A stretch of DNA of 64,000 nt from Nemertoderma westbladi (GCA_032718475.1 JAUCBJ010007147.1:1-64000); one strand, 5' to 3'. Shown: positions 24,660 to 35,078, numbered from the stretch's first letter. Translations and numbers: made by a program. Notes: generated by a model from the letters alone, not told the origin.

Positions 24660-26215
24660 CTATATTGTTGGCTTACTCTTGTTCAAAGTTGGTCCGCACC
24701 TATGTATGTAATTAGCATCGGCATGGATGCGATCGCTGTCGCTCCTATATGCCCTAAACACTGTCACCCGCAGCTGGGACAGCTCACATTGTCTGAAATG
24801 CTCACACGTGTCTTCGTCGTGTTCACTGTATTCGGGGGCCACCTGCGTCCTAAATCCATTAATTACTGACCTATGGGTATTCATTCTCTATCTTATACGC
24901 TGCTCCGTCTGTCCTATGTAAAACTCACTCGGGTGGTCCTTGCAGGAAATGAAGTACAGTACGTTGAAGCAGGTACAGTCGAACGCGCCCACCACCTTAT
25001 CCCCCTAAGGTGTCCTCTCACAATCCACTATCCAGGGGCAGGTCATACACCTGGGACGCCCACACTATCTATTCCCTTTCCATTCTGGTTTAGTCCGCTT
25101 TCTCACTAGCATGTTCTCCAATTTATATCCGTGCTTCGCTGTCATACCCATGTTCAACCCCCACTTCTCCAGCGTGCCCCCGTATTTCTTTATCACACCC
25201 TTCAGAGCTGATCTCGTTGAGCCACTCACCGCCAGAAATACCCTTCGGTAATCCACCCCAGTGTACTGTACTACCCCCTCCGCCTTCTCCCAACTGCTCA
25301 CCCCTCTAACCTCGTTAAGAAAATCCACGGGGTAGCCCATAGCCCAACAGTCTGTCAGGTATCTATCCCTCGCTACAATGAACTGGTCACCCCCCCCCCC
25401 CCCAGTCAATCTCCAGAACCTTTTCACTTGGCCTTTAACCACACCCTCCAGAACTCTATTGTCGTGGTAACTACTGTATGGAATCGGTAATTTATTGGAA
25501 AGGGGTTTAAAGTGCACCCCCGTGATAATACCACTGCCTATACCACTAACAAAAAGGTCCAAATCCAAAAATGTGGACTTCTCATGTGAGAAATCTACTG
25601 TAAACTGTATGGAATCCCTCCCAAATATAACCTTACTGCCCGCGTTGTATCGCTGAATTATGTTTGTTTTCTCGGTCGCAGTTAGAACCTTACTGAAAAT
25701 CCCCTCCCCGTCGTCAACAAACGTTTTAAAATAAATAGCACCAAACAGGGTAATTAACCCAACATGCTCGTGTATACGATGGACCGTCAGTACTGCAATA
25801 GACTTACCCGCTGGACCCCCCATACCCAACCCTTTAATTAATAAATAGAATTTACCACAAGCTTTAAAATAGGTATGAGTAATTACAAAATAAAGCAACG
25901 CATTAATCTGTTCCAAAGTATAACCCGAAATATCCACTAAATCCGGGTTCTCCTTTATTGATGAGGATATGGCGTCGGTCGCCAAAGCGTGGTCGACCGA
26001 CGGATACATGTCGACAACGTCGAGAGCCATAAAAGTAACTCCCTCATATGACGCCGTTGGTAGCTGCTTCTTTGCCGAAGCTGAATCCGGGACAAAATGT
26101 GGCGTGCATTCCAGCAACGGTTGGAGAATGGAATTTAGGAGTTGCGCTGCCCTCTCCGAAACAGTTCCCATAGCCGAAATAATCAACCGTGCTTTGGGTA
26201 AGCTGACCCCTTCCC
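24660..26215 (-). mobile_element. Penelope-like element (RT plus GIY-YIG endonuclease), 5'-truncated and decayed
   Basis: The minus-strand frame 26186-25065 (373 residues, open further upstream as SLPKARLIISAMG) is a Penelope-type RT: an entry motif like PGRPIVSG, ALDVVDMYPSVDHA (motif A), LGMGGPAGKS (motif B) and FKTFVDDGEGIF (motif C with the catalytic Asp pair). After a frameshift near 25065 the next frame reads CGRPRCMTCP, the Cys linker typical of the family, then NVLYFISC and FYIGQT, the two halves of the GIY-YIG nuclease signature. It continues through MNTHRSVINGF and HDEDTCEHFRQCELSQLRV to about 24660. Two in-frame stops interrupt this part, so the copy is dead. It lies antisense to TOP1 inside its intron. 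Confidence 0.88.
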
Positions 26216-26865
26216 CCCAATCGAGCGAGTCATCCGAGCGATCGGAACAAATATATTTTTAGATACAAGGGGAGTCCCCAGTGTTGAACCTATCTTTCTA
26301 TAATCACAACAGCTTTTATAATTCATTAGATGATTACAACATAATAATTATAGTTTGAAATTGTCTAGAAAATTTTTCGTACACCACCGGGGCTACACTC
26401 ACACTAATTTATTATCAGACAGAACAAAAAGCTTTTACTTGACTCGTACTGTCTCCTACGACTTGCTTCACGGGCCGCCAGGCCCGTCTCTAGTAGAGTA
26501 GAGTAGAGTGATAATACTTGGCACAGAAAGTACTTCTTTGTTAGTTGGCCCTTCCTATTGAATGGATTATCAGGCCATCTCGTGTACATTTTTCATGAGT
26601 GCCAGCTGGTGTTTTTATCATTGCGCCTATGGCAATTTTCGTGTTTTGGGGCTATTTTTCGAAATAAAACAAGTTGAGATGTTTCAATTTAAACCGCGAT
26701 TTCTCAAGTACCCATAGAAATCTATTTTCATGGTTCATGCAAAATTTCATCAAAATCGTTAGAGCCGTTTTTGCTCTAGATCAGTAGCCAGTAGTCAGTA
26801 GCTTTTTTTTCTTACAGTAATCAAGTGTAACGACTTGCTTTCAAGACTAAGGACTTGCTAAATAT
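26216..26865. other. Distal TOP1 intron sequence
   Basis: No gene seen. A direct repeat of AGAGT occurs near 26490-26508. A stretch near 26730-26765 (CAAAATTTCATCAAAATCG) resembles sequence often found in old interspersed repeats, but no element could be delimited. Confidence 0.5.
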
Positions 26866-26892
26866 TACTAAATCCATTTTGTTACTTTTCAG
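26866..26892 (+). promoter_or_regulatory. TOP1: TOP1 branch point and 3' splice site
   Basis: TACTAAA at 26866-26872 is a strong branch-point candidate 21 bases from the acceptor. It is followed by ccattttgttacttttcag ending at 26892. The reading frame opens in phase 0 with TCC AAG GAG ATG. Confidence 0.85.
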
Positions 26893-27783
26893 TCCAAGGA
26901 GATGGCTACCCGACAGCGAGCAGTGGCGCTTTATTTTATAGAAAAACTGGCGCTGCGTGCGGGAAACGAGAAGGACAAAGACCAAGCCGACACTGTCGGC
27001 TGCTGCAGTCTGCGTGTCGAACACATTAAACTGGTGGAAGAAGCGGATAAGTACATTGTAGAGTTCGACTTCCTCGGTAAGGATTCCATCCGATACCAGA
27101 ATTCCGTTGTTATCGAGAAACGCGTCTACAAGAACCTCAAACGGTTCATAGATGGTAAGAAAGGAAGTGACGAATTGTTCGACCAGCTGGATACAAGAGG
27201 ACTCAACAAGTACCTGAACCAGCTGATGGAGGGCCTCAGTGCGAAAGTGTTCCGAACCTTCAATGCTTCGATCACTTTGCAGGATCAGCTGGATAAACTT
27301 ACCGATCCCGAGGACACCATCCATGCCAAGATGTTGGCCTACAATCGCGCAAACAAGGAGGTTGCCATACTGTGCAACCATCAACGCGCCATTCCTAAAA
27401 CATTCGATAAGTCTATGGAGAACCTAGAAAATAAGATTAAGGAAAGGGAGACTGTGCTGGATGCGTTAAAGGCTGAATTCAAGAAGGCCAAGGTCGACTG
27501 TCAGAGAGCCGCAACCGCGTCAAATACCCTGCAAAAAGATAAGGCTAAGAAAAAGTACGAGTTGGCTGCTGAGCGGTTGGACAAGCTACGGTTGGAGCAA
27601 ACAGCCAAGGACGAGAACAAAACAGTCGCGTTGGGAACCAGCAAACTCAACTATCTTGACCCCCGTATAAGCGCCGCCTGGTCCAAGAAGCACGTGGTAC
27701 CCATCGAGAAAGTCTATAACAAAACCCAGCGCCAAAAGTTCCAATGGGCCATCGACATGGCCGACGAGACTTTTGTATTCTAG
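26893..27783 (+). CDS. TOP1: DNA topoisomerase I, coding exon 2 (residues 423-718, catalytic end)
   Basis: Carries the catalytic half of TOP1. By alignment with the human enzyme, the active-site residues are Arg444 (LALRAGNEK), Lys485 (FDFLGKDSIRY), Arg543 (AKVFRTFNAS), His585 (ILCNHQRA) and the nucleophile Tyr676 (SKLNYLDPRI), matching human 488, 532, 590, 632 and 723. His-to-Tyr spacing is 91 residues in both. A Lys/Glu-rich helical linker (about 595-660) precedes the C-terminal domain, which ends AWAIDMADE-like (QWAIDMADETFVF). Asn675 and the Asp after Lys485, positions that matter for camptothecin binding in human TOP1, are present. Total length is 718 residues against 765 in human; the shortening is mainly N-terminal. 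Nothing suggests a pseudogene despite the repeat-filled intron. Confidence 0.97.
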   Translation, partial: SKEMATRQRAVALYFIEKLALRAGNEKDKDQADTVGCCSLRVEHIKLVEEADKYIVEFDFLGKDSIRYQNSVVIEKRVYKNLKRFIDGKKGSDELFDQLDTRGLNKYLNQLMEGLSAKVFRTFNASITLQDQLDKLTDPEDTIHAKMLAYNRANKEVAILCNHQRAIPKTFDKSMENLENKIKERETVLDALKAEFKKAKVDCQRAATASNTLQKDKAKKKYELAAERLDKLRLEQTAKDENKTVALGTSKLNYLDPRISAAWSKKHVVPIEKVYNKTQRQKFQWAIDMADETFVF

Positions 27784-28002
27784 CAGAACCTGTGACTCGA
27801 GTAATCTTATTACTGACGACACTGGTCGCAATCTTTTCAGTGATACAATAACTAGGTGGTTGTATAGTAATCAAATTGTGCGTTCTGTCCCTGATTAGTC
27901 CTGTAGGTGTCCGGCATATACAGCCCCTTGTGTATTAGACTCAGACCTATCTAATTTACCAAACATCCCCCCTATATATAAGTCAAAGTTCGAATGAATC
28001 CT

Positions 28003-28366
28003 GACCATCCACCTGTATGTGTCCAGGCCATGCAAACTGTATGTGTTCGGAGCGTCCAACTGTATGTGTCCGGAGTGTCCAACTGTATGTGTCCGGACCA
28101 TCCAACTGTATGTCTCCAGAGCATCCACCTGTATGTGTCAGGGCCGTCCAACTGTATGTGTCCGGACTGTCCAACTGTATGTCTCCAGACTGTCCAACTG
28201 TATGTGTCCAGACCGTGCAACTGTATGTGTCCAGACCGTGCAACTGTATGTGTCCAGACCGTCCAACTGTATGGGTCCGGACCATCCAACTGTATGTGTC
28301 TGGAACGTCCAACTGTATGTGTCCAGACCGTCCAACTGTATGTGTCCAGACCGTCCAACTGTATGT
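28003..28366 (+). repeat. 23-bp minisatellite, about 16 copies, past the TOP1 stop codon
   Basis: Tandem units of the type ATCCAACTGTATGTG then TCCGGACC repeat every 23 bases; copies vary at CCGGAC/CCAGAC and AACTG/ACCTG. It is unrelated in sequence to the 29-bp intron array. The unit lacks stops in all three + frames, so several overlapping Cys-rich frames (repeated NCMCPD and PTVC) appear there. They are repeat artefacts and not annotated as genes. Confidence 0.92.
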
Positions 28367-28485
28367 TAGGGTAGATCGAAAAAAAATTTGGAAATGTAAC
28401 TTTTCCCTATGTTAGAAATGTGTGAAATTGCCTAAAACCACAAAAAAACACAACTTTTCAAATTTTTGACAATGCATGACCCCCG

Positions 28486-28490
28486 CACAA
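28486..28490 (+). repeat. Left target-site duplication (CACAA) of the outer BEL/Pao element
   Basis: CACAA directly precedes the TGTTAGCG start of the 5' LTR and recurs at 56302-56306 directly after the matching 3' LTR. A 5-bp duplication is normal for BEL/Pao integrases. Confidence 0.92.
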
Positions 28491-29063
28491 TGTTAGCGAA
28501 TTCAATTCCGCTAACCACCACATAAAGTTGGGAAAGCGGCGCCTTTAAGCAATATTGGGGAGTACGAGGTTGATTGCCAATCAACCTCGTATCACCGCAA
28601 TAAACGGGGATGACAAACCCCAAAGGGCCGCAAACAATGGAGGTCAGAGGTTAAGCCTCCGGGGAGAAGGAAAGTAACAGCAGCGGGGGGGGAAACACTC
28701 CCGCAGAGGTGAAGGCGAGAAGTAGGTTATCAACCAATGGGGGGACAGGAGAGGCATCATCTGAGTAGTAAGGCCAACACAGTGCAATATATTACCAATT
28801 GGTGTTTTATATTACAGTTTAGTTTACTCAGTTCAGTTAGGGCAGAACGGTAACTTTTATTACCGTCACCGCCACCATCACCAATTATATTACCGGTATT
28901 TACATTATACATCCAATAACTGTGCTTTGTGCTTCACTCTACTATATTCTATACATATCTGTTAATAACATCAGAACTCTTTCAATTTAACAACGAAGTC
29001 TTTCACACACGGCGGGGACGCGTAAATAAAATAAACCGGTCGGGATTCTCGGATCCCGTCACA
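28491..29063 (+). repeat. 5' LTR of the outer BEL/Pao element
   Basis: Starts TGTTAGCG and ends CCCGTCACA, 573 bp, the same length as the 3' LTR at 55729-56301. It includes a 14-bp perfect inverted repeat at 28563-28591 and the conserved GGCGGGGACGCGT block near its end. The internal region starts GTAATAAAAGCC; no tRNA primer could be assigned. Confidence 0.93.
28563..28591 (+). promoter_or_regulatory. LTR hairpin with 14-bp perfect stem
   Basis: TACGAGGTTGATTG, one C, then its exact reverse complement. The same position in the 3' LTR (55801-55829) is identical. Diverged LTRs in the window keep the stem: 37296-37324, 39497-39525, 53104-53132 and, on the minus strand, 63943-63971. Conservation of pairing in diverging sequence points to an RNA or DNA structure; the role is unknown. 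Confidence 0.75.
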
Positions 29064-29120
29064 GTAATAAAAGCCAACTACCCGAAACTGTGACTGCCAG
29101 CCACCAATAAGAAGTTAAAG

Positions 29121-31713
29121 ATGAGTCAGGAAGGAGAGACAACTACGCCGCGGACCCCGGAGGATACGAACGAAACGATCCGCGAGGCCGCGACGCGACG
29201 GTATCGACCCAGGAAGCCGGACTCGTCAACCCTGAATGATCCGGCACCCCAAGCGGAGGGTGGTCGTCTACCACAAAGAGAGGCGAGCGAGTCGGGGGAA
29301 AGGAGAGACAAGTCGACACATGACGGCGGTCGACATACCGATGTCGCCGGCCAGCCACAGGCCGAGGGCGATGGACGGCCCACCGGAATGGCGACGGTGG
29401 GGCCGCTGGTACGACGCCGAACACGGAGAGAAAGAGGGGATGTCGGCGACAGCACCGACCAGTCAGCGACCGGCTCCGACGAGCCTACAACGCAACCAGA
29501 AAGCAACTGAGGGAAGCCAAAGAAGGGGCGAAGATAGACAAGGTGAAGCTATAGAAGCGGCTAGGTGAGTCGAATAAACATTTTGATTATCTAGTGCGCT
29601 TTGGGCAGGGAGAACTAGCCAATGAGAGAGCGAGAGGGACGCCACTGAACTGTTTGAACTGTGGGAACGTAGGGGTATGGAGCCTGGTGTAGTGTACATA
29701 GGGCCATACTTAGTCGATGCCCGGGGAATTAAGTTAGTGGGTTGGAGGGGACCGCAGGAGGGCGAATCCGAGGTTAACCCCGAGGATTCGGTCTCGACGG
29801 TCGGCAAAAATTCCAGAAAGCGGGGGAAAGTCAGTAGGACGGGAAGGTGGCGGGAGTCCATCGCGACCGATAAGTCTGCTACATCCTCCGCAAAAGTAAG
29901 ACGGGTGCTAGAAATAGATCTGGCATGTCAGCTCGATCTGGTGGCGCTAGAACAGAGAGAATTAGAAGAGACAGTTGGAAGAAGGGAGTGTGTTACTAGA
30001 GAAAGAGAGAGAGCTGGCCAGAGAGAATAAAGAGAGGGCCGAGAGGGTCGTGAGAAACTTTAGGGAGTGTGAAGAAATAGGAATGAGGGAAAGGAAGGAG
30101 CAAGAAGAGCGAGAGGTGGCAGAGGCGAGTGAACGTAAGGAGCGTGAGGCGAGAGCGGAGAATGAACGTAAGGAGCGTGAGGCGAGAGAGGAGAATGAAC
30201 ACAAAGAGCGTGAGGCGAGAGGGGTGAGTGAGCGAAAAGAGCGCGAGGCGAGACGACTTGAGAGAGTTGCGAGAGAGGCGGAATTGGCCGAGCAGAGTTT
30301 GCGAGAGGACAGGGAGAGAGAGAGAATTGAAAAGCGTGTGCGGGACGACATGCATGCCCGGTTGAGGGGGCTTATGCAGTACCAGGCAAAACAGAAGCGC
30401 CGACTAGAACTGAGCAGATGGGGCTGTCAGAGAGCGAGGCTGGCTCGAGTAGTGTTTACGAGGAGCGAGAAGTTATGGAAACATTTATTAATACCCCACT
30501 TACAGGGACCGGACGACAGACCCAAGACTGGTGTGACTGTACGGGCGGGGGGGGGGGGGGGGGGGGGTAACAATAATAATACTGTAGAAAACGTTAATAT
30601 TAATAGTACCGGTACCGTAGTGGATAACCCTAACCAAACTTTCGTTGCAGGAAATAATACTTTGACCGGTAGTAGTAATTTAAACCCAAACCATTCTAAT
30701 ATAAATGTGGGAAATAGTTCAAATAATGCAGATTCGAGTTTGCAAAATAGTTCAAATAATTTGAATAATAGTCTAAATCCGAATATGCAAAATAATTCGA
30801 ATAATATAATTACGCAAAATAATTCAAATAATCTTAATTCAAACGAACAAAATAATCCCGTCTCTAATTTAGGTGTGCAAAATAATTCAATTGATTTAGA
30901 AGATAATATTGATAATGGTGCTATTAATATAAACGTGGCGGACGCGGATGGCCCGGCAAATTAGAGCCTGGTAGGCCATGTAGTCAGTAGGCAGGAGGTG
31001 GCGGGGGTGAGAAACCCCGATGAGGGCCTGGTAGGCCACGTAGCCAGTAGGCAGGAGGTGGCGGGGGTGAGAAACCCCAATAAGGGCCTGGTAGGCCATG
31101 TAGTTAGTAGGCAGGAGGTGGCGGGGGTGAGAAACCCCAATGAGGGCCTGGTAGGCCACGTAGTTAGTAGGCAGGAGGTGGCGGGGGTGAGAAACCACAA
31201 TGAGGGCCTGGTAGGCCACATAGTAGTAGAGGGAGAGGCGGGGGTGAACGGACCCAGCCGCAGTAGGGTTAGTGTGTCGACTAGAGAGGGGTGTCGAAGT
31301 GAAGTAAGAGATAATGAAGTGATAGGTGGCGAGTGGGGGGGGCTACGTAAGCCCCACAATGAGAGATCAGCGGCGAGAGGAGGGGGGCAGGGAGTGCCCC
31401 ACAGGCGTCGGCGGATAATGCGCGGGGCAAATTAGGTAAACCGCGGCACCCGGCGATGGAGAATAGTAGGGGGATTGCGAGTATCCCCAGCGGCATGCGA
31501 TCGAGCAGAGAGAGACAGGTTGATGTTGCGAGAGGGCGAGCGACGAGACGTCGAGCCCAATCAGAAGAGGGAAGAAGAACAGTGGAGTTTAACCGGGAGG
31601 TCGACGAGAGATCTCACGAACGGGGATACTGCACTGCAGAGAGAAGAAGGTAAGAGAGTAGAAGAAGTGTTGTCGCGAACGACAGGAGAGCGAGGACGGA
31701 TAGCGAGCTGTCG
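29121..31713 (+). pseudogene. Decayed gag N-terminal region of the outer BEL/Pao element
   Basis: Starts with ATG at 29121 (MSQEGETTTPRTPED), homologous to the intact inner copy (MSESGETPTRTPDED). The frame breaks at TGA near 29508, and later pieces run in other frames: 29677-30030, then a Glu/Arg-rich coiled coil from about 30000 to 30400 (repeated ERKEREAR). A 21-base G run at 30547-30567 is followed by an Asn-rich stretch to 30964 (NSSNNLNNSLNPNMQNNSNN). Positions 30961-31215 hold four to five copies of a 60-bp unit encoding EGLVGHVVSRQ-type repeats. An Arg-rich segment then leads into the gag core. Several frameshifts make it non-functional as it stands. Confidence 0.8.
30961..31220 (+). 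repeat. 60-bp coding tandem repeat in outer gag
   Basis: Four full units plus a partial, each beginning GAGGGCCTGGTAGGCCA and spaced exactly 60 bases. The inner element has a shorter 39-bp version of the same repeat at about 41981-42196, so repeat length has changed between relatives. Confidence 0.9.
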
Positions 31714-34065
31714 GTGGTAGAGATGGAGACGGAGAGTCAGTGGGGTCGAACTCTGGGAGATTGCCATCGTCCCGTGGAGACGCTACCTGATGAGGCGTAC
31801 CACACGCCGAGAGAGGGGTACAGGGTGTACCGGTACGAGGACAAGAGCAGTAGAGGGGATCGAAGAGAAACTTCCCGGCGGGATATACCTGCCGATAGAG
31901 AATACGGTAACCGCGGGGAGGATCATTCGAGAAGGATAAACTTCGATCCCGAGCGATACATACAGACTGCAGGACATACTGTAGGCCACACTGCACATAT
32001 TATAGGCCACGCTGGAAGAGATAATGTAGGCGAAAGGGTAGCGCGGACGACGGGATTAAACCCGGAAGTTGCGGAGTATATACCGGTAGTTAGGCCAGAA
32101 GTGGATAGGCCTATACCGGTACCAGCACAGCAGTGTGACTACAGCATGCGGGGACATAACATATACCCGGGGGAGAGGAGAGTTATTGCGGATAGGTGCA
32201 TGGGCCCCAATATATTAACATCAACCCCAGTATCAAACATACCGGTGGGGGGGGGGGGGGGGGGACAGGGTGACATTCCCCCATCACAATATCAACAATA
32301 TACCCCAATAGGAATAAGAACATCGAACCCCTTGGACGAGAACAGATCATGCGACACCGAAATATGGAGGGGGCCGCTACCCCCAATGATATATCCAAGT
32401 CAAAGAAAGGCAGCAGATAGGACGAACGGACCGCACCCAATGGGAGAATCTATACAGCATCCATCGAACCCATTGGAAGCACAAGCGATGGGAATGGCCA
32501 CATTAATCGATGCATTAAAAACCAGGATCGAGTTGCCACCCGTGGAACCGTTTAAATTCGATGGAAGCAGGCCGGAAGAATACCTGAAGTTTCGGCGCAT
32601 GTATAGTAATGAAATACTAACGAAGAATTTGACACAAGCGGAGTGCCTAAAATATCTGCAAGTGTATACAGGAGGCCCAGCATACGACATCGTGAGGCAA
32701 TACCAGGGCATCGAGGGCGGCTTCACGACAGCATGGCGGGCACTAGACAGGGAGTACGGGCACCCAGCCAAGATCATCCGGCAGACCCTTAGAGGGATAT
32801 CATCGGGTGGCCTACAGGATAACCCCGTGAGCATAAAGACATTTGCGAACAAAGTTGAGAAAGTGCTAATTGTGCTAAAGACGCTGGACGCACCATACGA
32901 ACTCAATGTGTCTAATAACATCACCACGATAGCGCAGGCACTGCCGATGTGGCTGCGCAACAAGTGGAGGAAGATTGCTTTCTCCACTCGAGACAAGAAG
33001 GGTGTGGAACCGGGCTTAGAAGAAATGTCGAGCTTCCTGAACTACGAAGCCGAATTAATAACGGACCCAGTCTATAGGGAGGATAGCCTGGGAAAGGGAC
33101 CAAAGACCGAATACCACAGGCCGAAACCAGAACATAACGCGGCGAACGCATTGCCAAAGCTCAGACAATCACTGCCATACGCGGCGACGCAAGGGACTGC
33201 TAGTCCACATGTAGCCGGGGGTAAGACCACATCATGGAGTGGACAGGGGAAAAATAACAACACAAATAAACATAACCCCAACACGCCCAGTAGGCCAAAC
33301 CCAAACAATAAGAACAGTAGGGACTTTGGTACGAATGCAAGTGCGATATGCAGTGCACTGTATAAGGACGGCTACAACCCAAAGAACAAATGCCAATTAC
33401 ATACAAACGCACTTCATCAGACCATGAACTGCAGATATTGGCAAGCACTACCCAGGGAAGATCAGGTAGAATACGCGAGGAGAAATGAAATTTGTTCTCG
33501 ATGTGTGATGAGTGGACACAGAGCTAACCAATGCAAGGAAACACCAATCAAATTCGGTCAAGGCAAAGGACAGACGATGGCAACAAGCACCGTAGGGGCT
33601 AAGAAGAGAGGAACGGTACTACTCGGGGTTGTACCAGTGCGGGTGATTGGGGAAGGCGATCGATCAGTAACCACGCTGATGCTGGTCGACAGTGGAGCAG
33701 CCTTCACATTGGTCGAGAATTGGGTGGCTGAGGAAATAGGATTGAGGACGAGGCCAAGTAGGATGGCGGTGACAACCATCTCCAGCAAAGATGAGGTCCT
33801 GGAGATGAGGACTGGTAGGTGCGGGATAGCAGCGATAGCACCGGGATGCGATTATGGGGCGACGATCGACCCCATCCAGGTGATAGAGTCGATAAATATC
33901 AACGCCAGGCAACCAACCAACATCGAGGTCGAACAATATAGATTCCTGGACAGTATCGACTTCTCAATACCAGAAGTGGACGTTAGGAAGGTATCCATTA
34001 TAGTAGGAATGGACTGCCCGACGGCCCACGAGAGAATACAAACGGTCTTCGGCGAAGACAGATAG
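31714..34065 (+). CDS. Gag core and protease of the outer BEL/Pao element
   Basis: A frame of about 783 codons ending at TAG 34063-34065; the inner copy has Gln here, so this is a nonsense change. Order: a linker with poly-Gly encoded by an 18-base G run at 32247-32264; a DUF1759-type BEL/Pao Gag domain (LPPVEPFKFDGSRPEEYL through YTGGPAYDIV and AWRALDREYG); an Asn/Pro-rich linker; a CCHC knuckle (CSRCVMSGHRANQC); and a retropepsin-like domain with VDSGAAFTLV (catalytic DSG). The frame remains open upstream of any ATG, so the true start lies in the broken N-terminal region. The frame continues past the stop into the foreign segment. Confidence 0.88.
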   Translation: MVEMETESQWGRTLGDCHRPVETLPDEAYHTPREGYRVYRYEDKSSRGDRRETSRRDIPADREYGNRGEDHSRRINFDPERYIQTAGHTVGHTAHIIGHAGRDNVGERVARTTGLNPEVAEYIPVVRPEVDRPIPVPAQQCDYSMRGHNIYPGERRVIADRCMGPNILTSTPVSNIPVGGGGGGQGDIPPSQYQQYTPIGIRTSNPLDENRSCDTEIWRGPLPPMIYPSQRKAADRTNGPHPMGESIQHPSNPLEAQAMGMATLIDALKTRIELPPVEPFKFDGSRPEEYLKFRRMYSNEILTKNLTQAECLKYLQVYTGGPAYDIVRQYQGIEGGFTTAWRALDREYGHPAKIIRQTLRGISSGGLQDNPVSIKTFANKVEKVLIVLKTLDAPYELNVSNNITTIAQALPMWLRNKWRKIAFSTRDKKGVEPGLEEMSSFLNYEAELITDPVYREDSLGKGPKTEYHRPKPEHNAANALPKLRQSLPYAATQGTASPHVAGGKTTSWSGQGKNNNTNKHNPNTPSRPNPNNKNSRDFGTNASAICSALYKDGYNPKNKCQLHTNALHQTMNCRYWQALPREDQVEYARRNEICSRCVMSGHRANQCKETPIKFGQGKGQTMATSTVGAKKRGTVLLGVVPVRVIGEGDRSVTTLMLVDSGAAFTLVENWVAEEIGLRTRPSRMAVTTISSKDEVLEMRTGRCGIAAIAPGCDYGATIDPIQVIESININARQPTNIEVEQYRFLDSIDFSIPEVDVRKVSIIVGMDCPTAHERIQTVFGEDR

Positions 34066-35004
34066 CGTGACCCGGTGGCAATTCTCACACCATTCGGGTG
34101 GACGCTAACCGCCCCAATCAAAACCAATATACCATTCAGTGTAACCGAGACTTCAGGGTGCATGGTGCCAGGGACTGTTGAGGAGGTAAAGGAGAGGCCA
34201 GAGACGGGCAATAGGGGGAGACAGCTAGAAGTTGAAGCAACACCAAGTGAGTGGGCGGAGGAGAATGGCTTGGATGCAGAAGATTTAGAGACAATGGGTT
34301 GGAACAAGGATCCCAGCAAGTATCGGTATGGAGACGGAGAGGAGCGGATGGCAAAATGTCCGGAGGACAAACCGGAGGAGTGTCCGGTGGAGTGTCAGGA
34401 GGACAATAGTCCGGAGGAGTGTCCGGAGGAATGTTCAGAAGAGTGTCCGGAAGAGATGCCGGTCCGGTTGAGAGACATACCGACATGGGAGAGGCCGAGT
34501 AAGAAGACAAGATGGAAAGGGAAAGGATGTGAGAGGATTAGACCAGGGGCAGAGAAGCCCATGAGTAAAGATAATAAAGGAGTCAGGAAAGTAGAAGGCG
34601 TGTTGCATACGCACGCGGGACTGACAGAGTGTGAGGGGGCATTACATGGGCAGACATCGTGTATACTGAAGGATGAACGGGGGTCGTCGAGGCCTTTAAT
34701 GCCAGCGCACATATTAAGGGGGAGGCCAGCAGAGGTGGCATATAAGATTAAGGATGAAAACAGGGGCGGCATTATACCGCCGAACGACAAGTTGAAGGGT
34801 GGCACTTTGCCGCCAAGGGACGACTACGAGGAGATCAGAGACATAGAGAGTAGGCAGCACTTTCCAAATTTAAGGACAGGAGAAAAGGGAAGGTCAATTC
34901 CAAGAGAGTTGGAATTGACAAGGAGAGCGGAGCGGAGAATCAGAGGTCCTATTAGAGGGAGCACCATAGTTGTGAAGAGTTTAGTCGTCCAAGTTTTGGA
35001 CTGA
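34066..35004 (+). CDS. End of protease region fused to an unrecognised ORF in place of RT/RNase H/integrase
   Basis: In frame with the preceding gag-protease once the TAG is passed. The first 35 residues (AILTPFGWTL through ETSGCMV) match the inner element. From about 34170 the sequence leaves the BEL/Pao pol altogether. About 270 residues follow with an acidic Pro/Glu/Cys repeat (PEECPEECSEECPEE near 34410-34460) and a basic C-terminal half. Homology to the inner element resumes at 34975 with AGTTTAGTCGTCCAAGTTTTG, which in the inner copy lies just after integrase. About 3.4 kb of pol is thus absent and about 0.8 kb of other sequence sits in its place. I do not recognise its family. Confidence 0.6.
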   Translation, partial: RDPVAILTPFGWTLTAPIKTNIPFSVTETSGCMVPGTVEEVKERPETGNRGRQLEVEATPSEWAEENGLDAEDLETMGWNKDPSKYRYGDGEERMAKCPEDKPEECPVECQEDNSPEECPEECSEECPEEMPVRLRDIPTWERPSKKTRWKGKGCERIRPGAEKPMSKDNKGVRKVEGVLHTHAGLTECEGALHGQTSCILKDERGSSRPLMPAHILRGRPAEVAYKIKDENRGGIIPPNDKLKGGTLPPRDDYEEIRDIESRQHFPNLRTGEKGRSIPRELELTRRAERRIRGPIRGSTIVVKSLVVQVLD

Positions 35005-35078
35005 GGGGGTGGGATTGAGGGCGAGATGCCCTTCCCACACATAAAATATAAAATATAAAAAAATAATAAATAAAGGAA

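Larger units (their letters stand above)
27784..28490. other. TOP1 3' flank up to the BEL/Pao insertion
   Basis: Probable 3'UTR and downstream DNA. No canonical AATAAA stands out right after the stop codon. The dominant content is the 23-bp minisatellite listed next. The last five bases, CACAA (28486-28490), are the left target-site duplication of the LTR element. Confidence 0.6.

Noticed and set aside
3865-27783. TOP1 as a processed or dead pseudogene because of the repeat-filled intron
   Set aside because: Both exons are open, phases match, splice signals are good and every catalytic residue is present.
27983-28415. Cys-rich repeat protein (NCMCPDRPTVC) or secreted peptide gene near 28 kb
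   Set aside because: Overlapping open frames in several phases on both strands arise from a stop-free 23-bp repeat. No signal peptide or splice context.
29126-29506. Minus-strand ORFs over gag and pol of both BEL/Pao elements
   Set aside because: Shadow frames of GC-rich sense coding sequence with no domain content.
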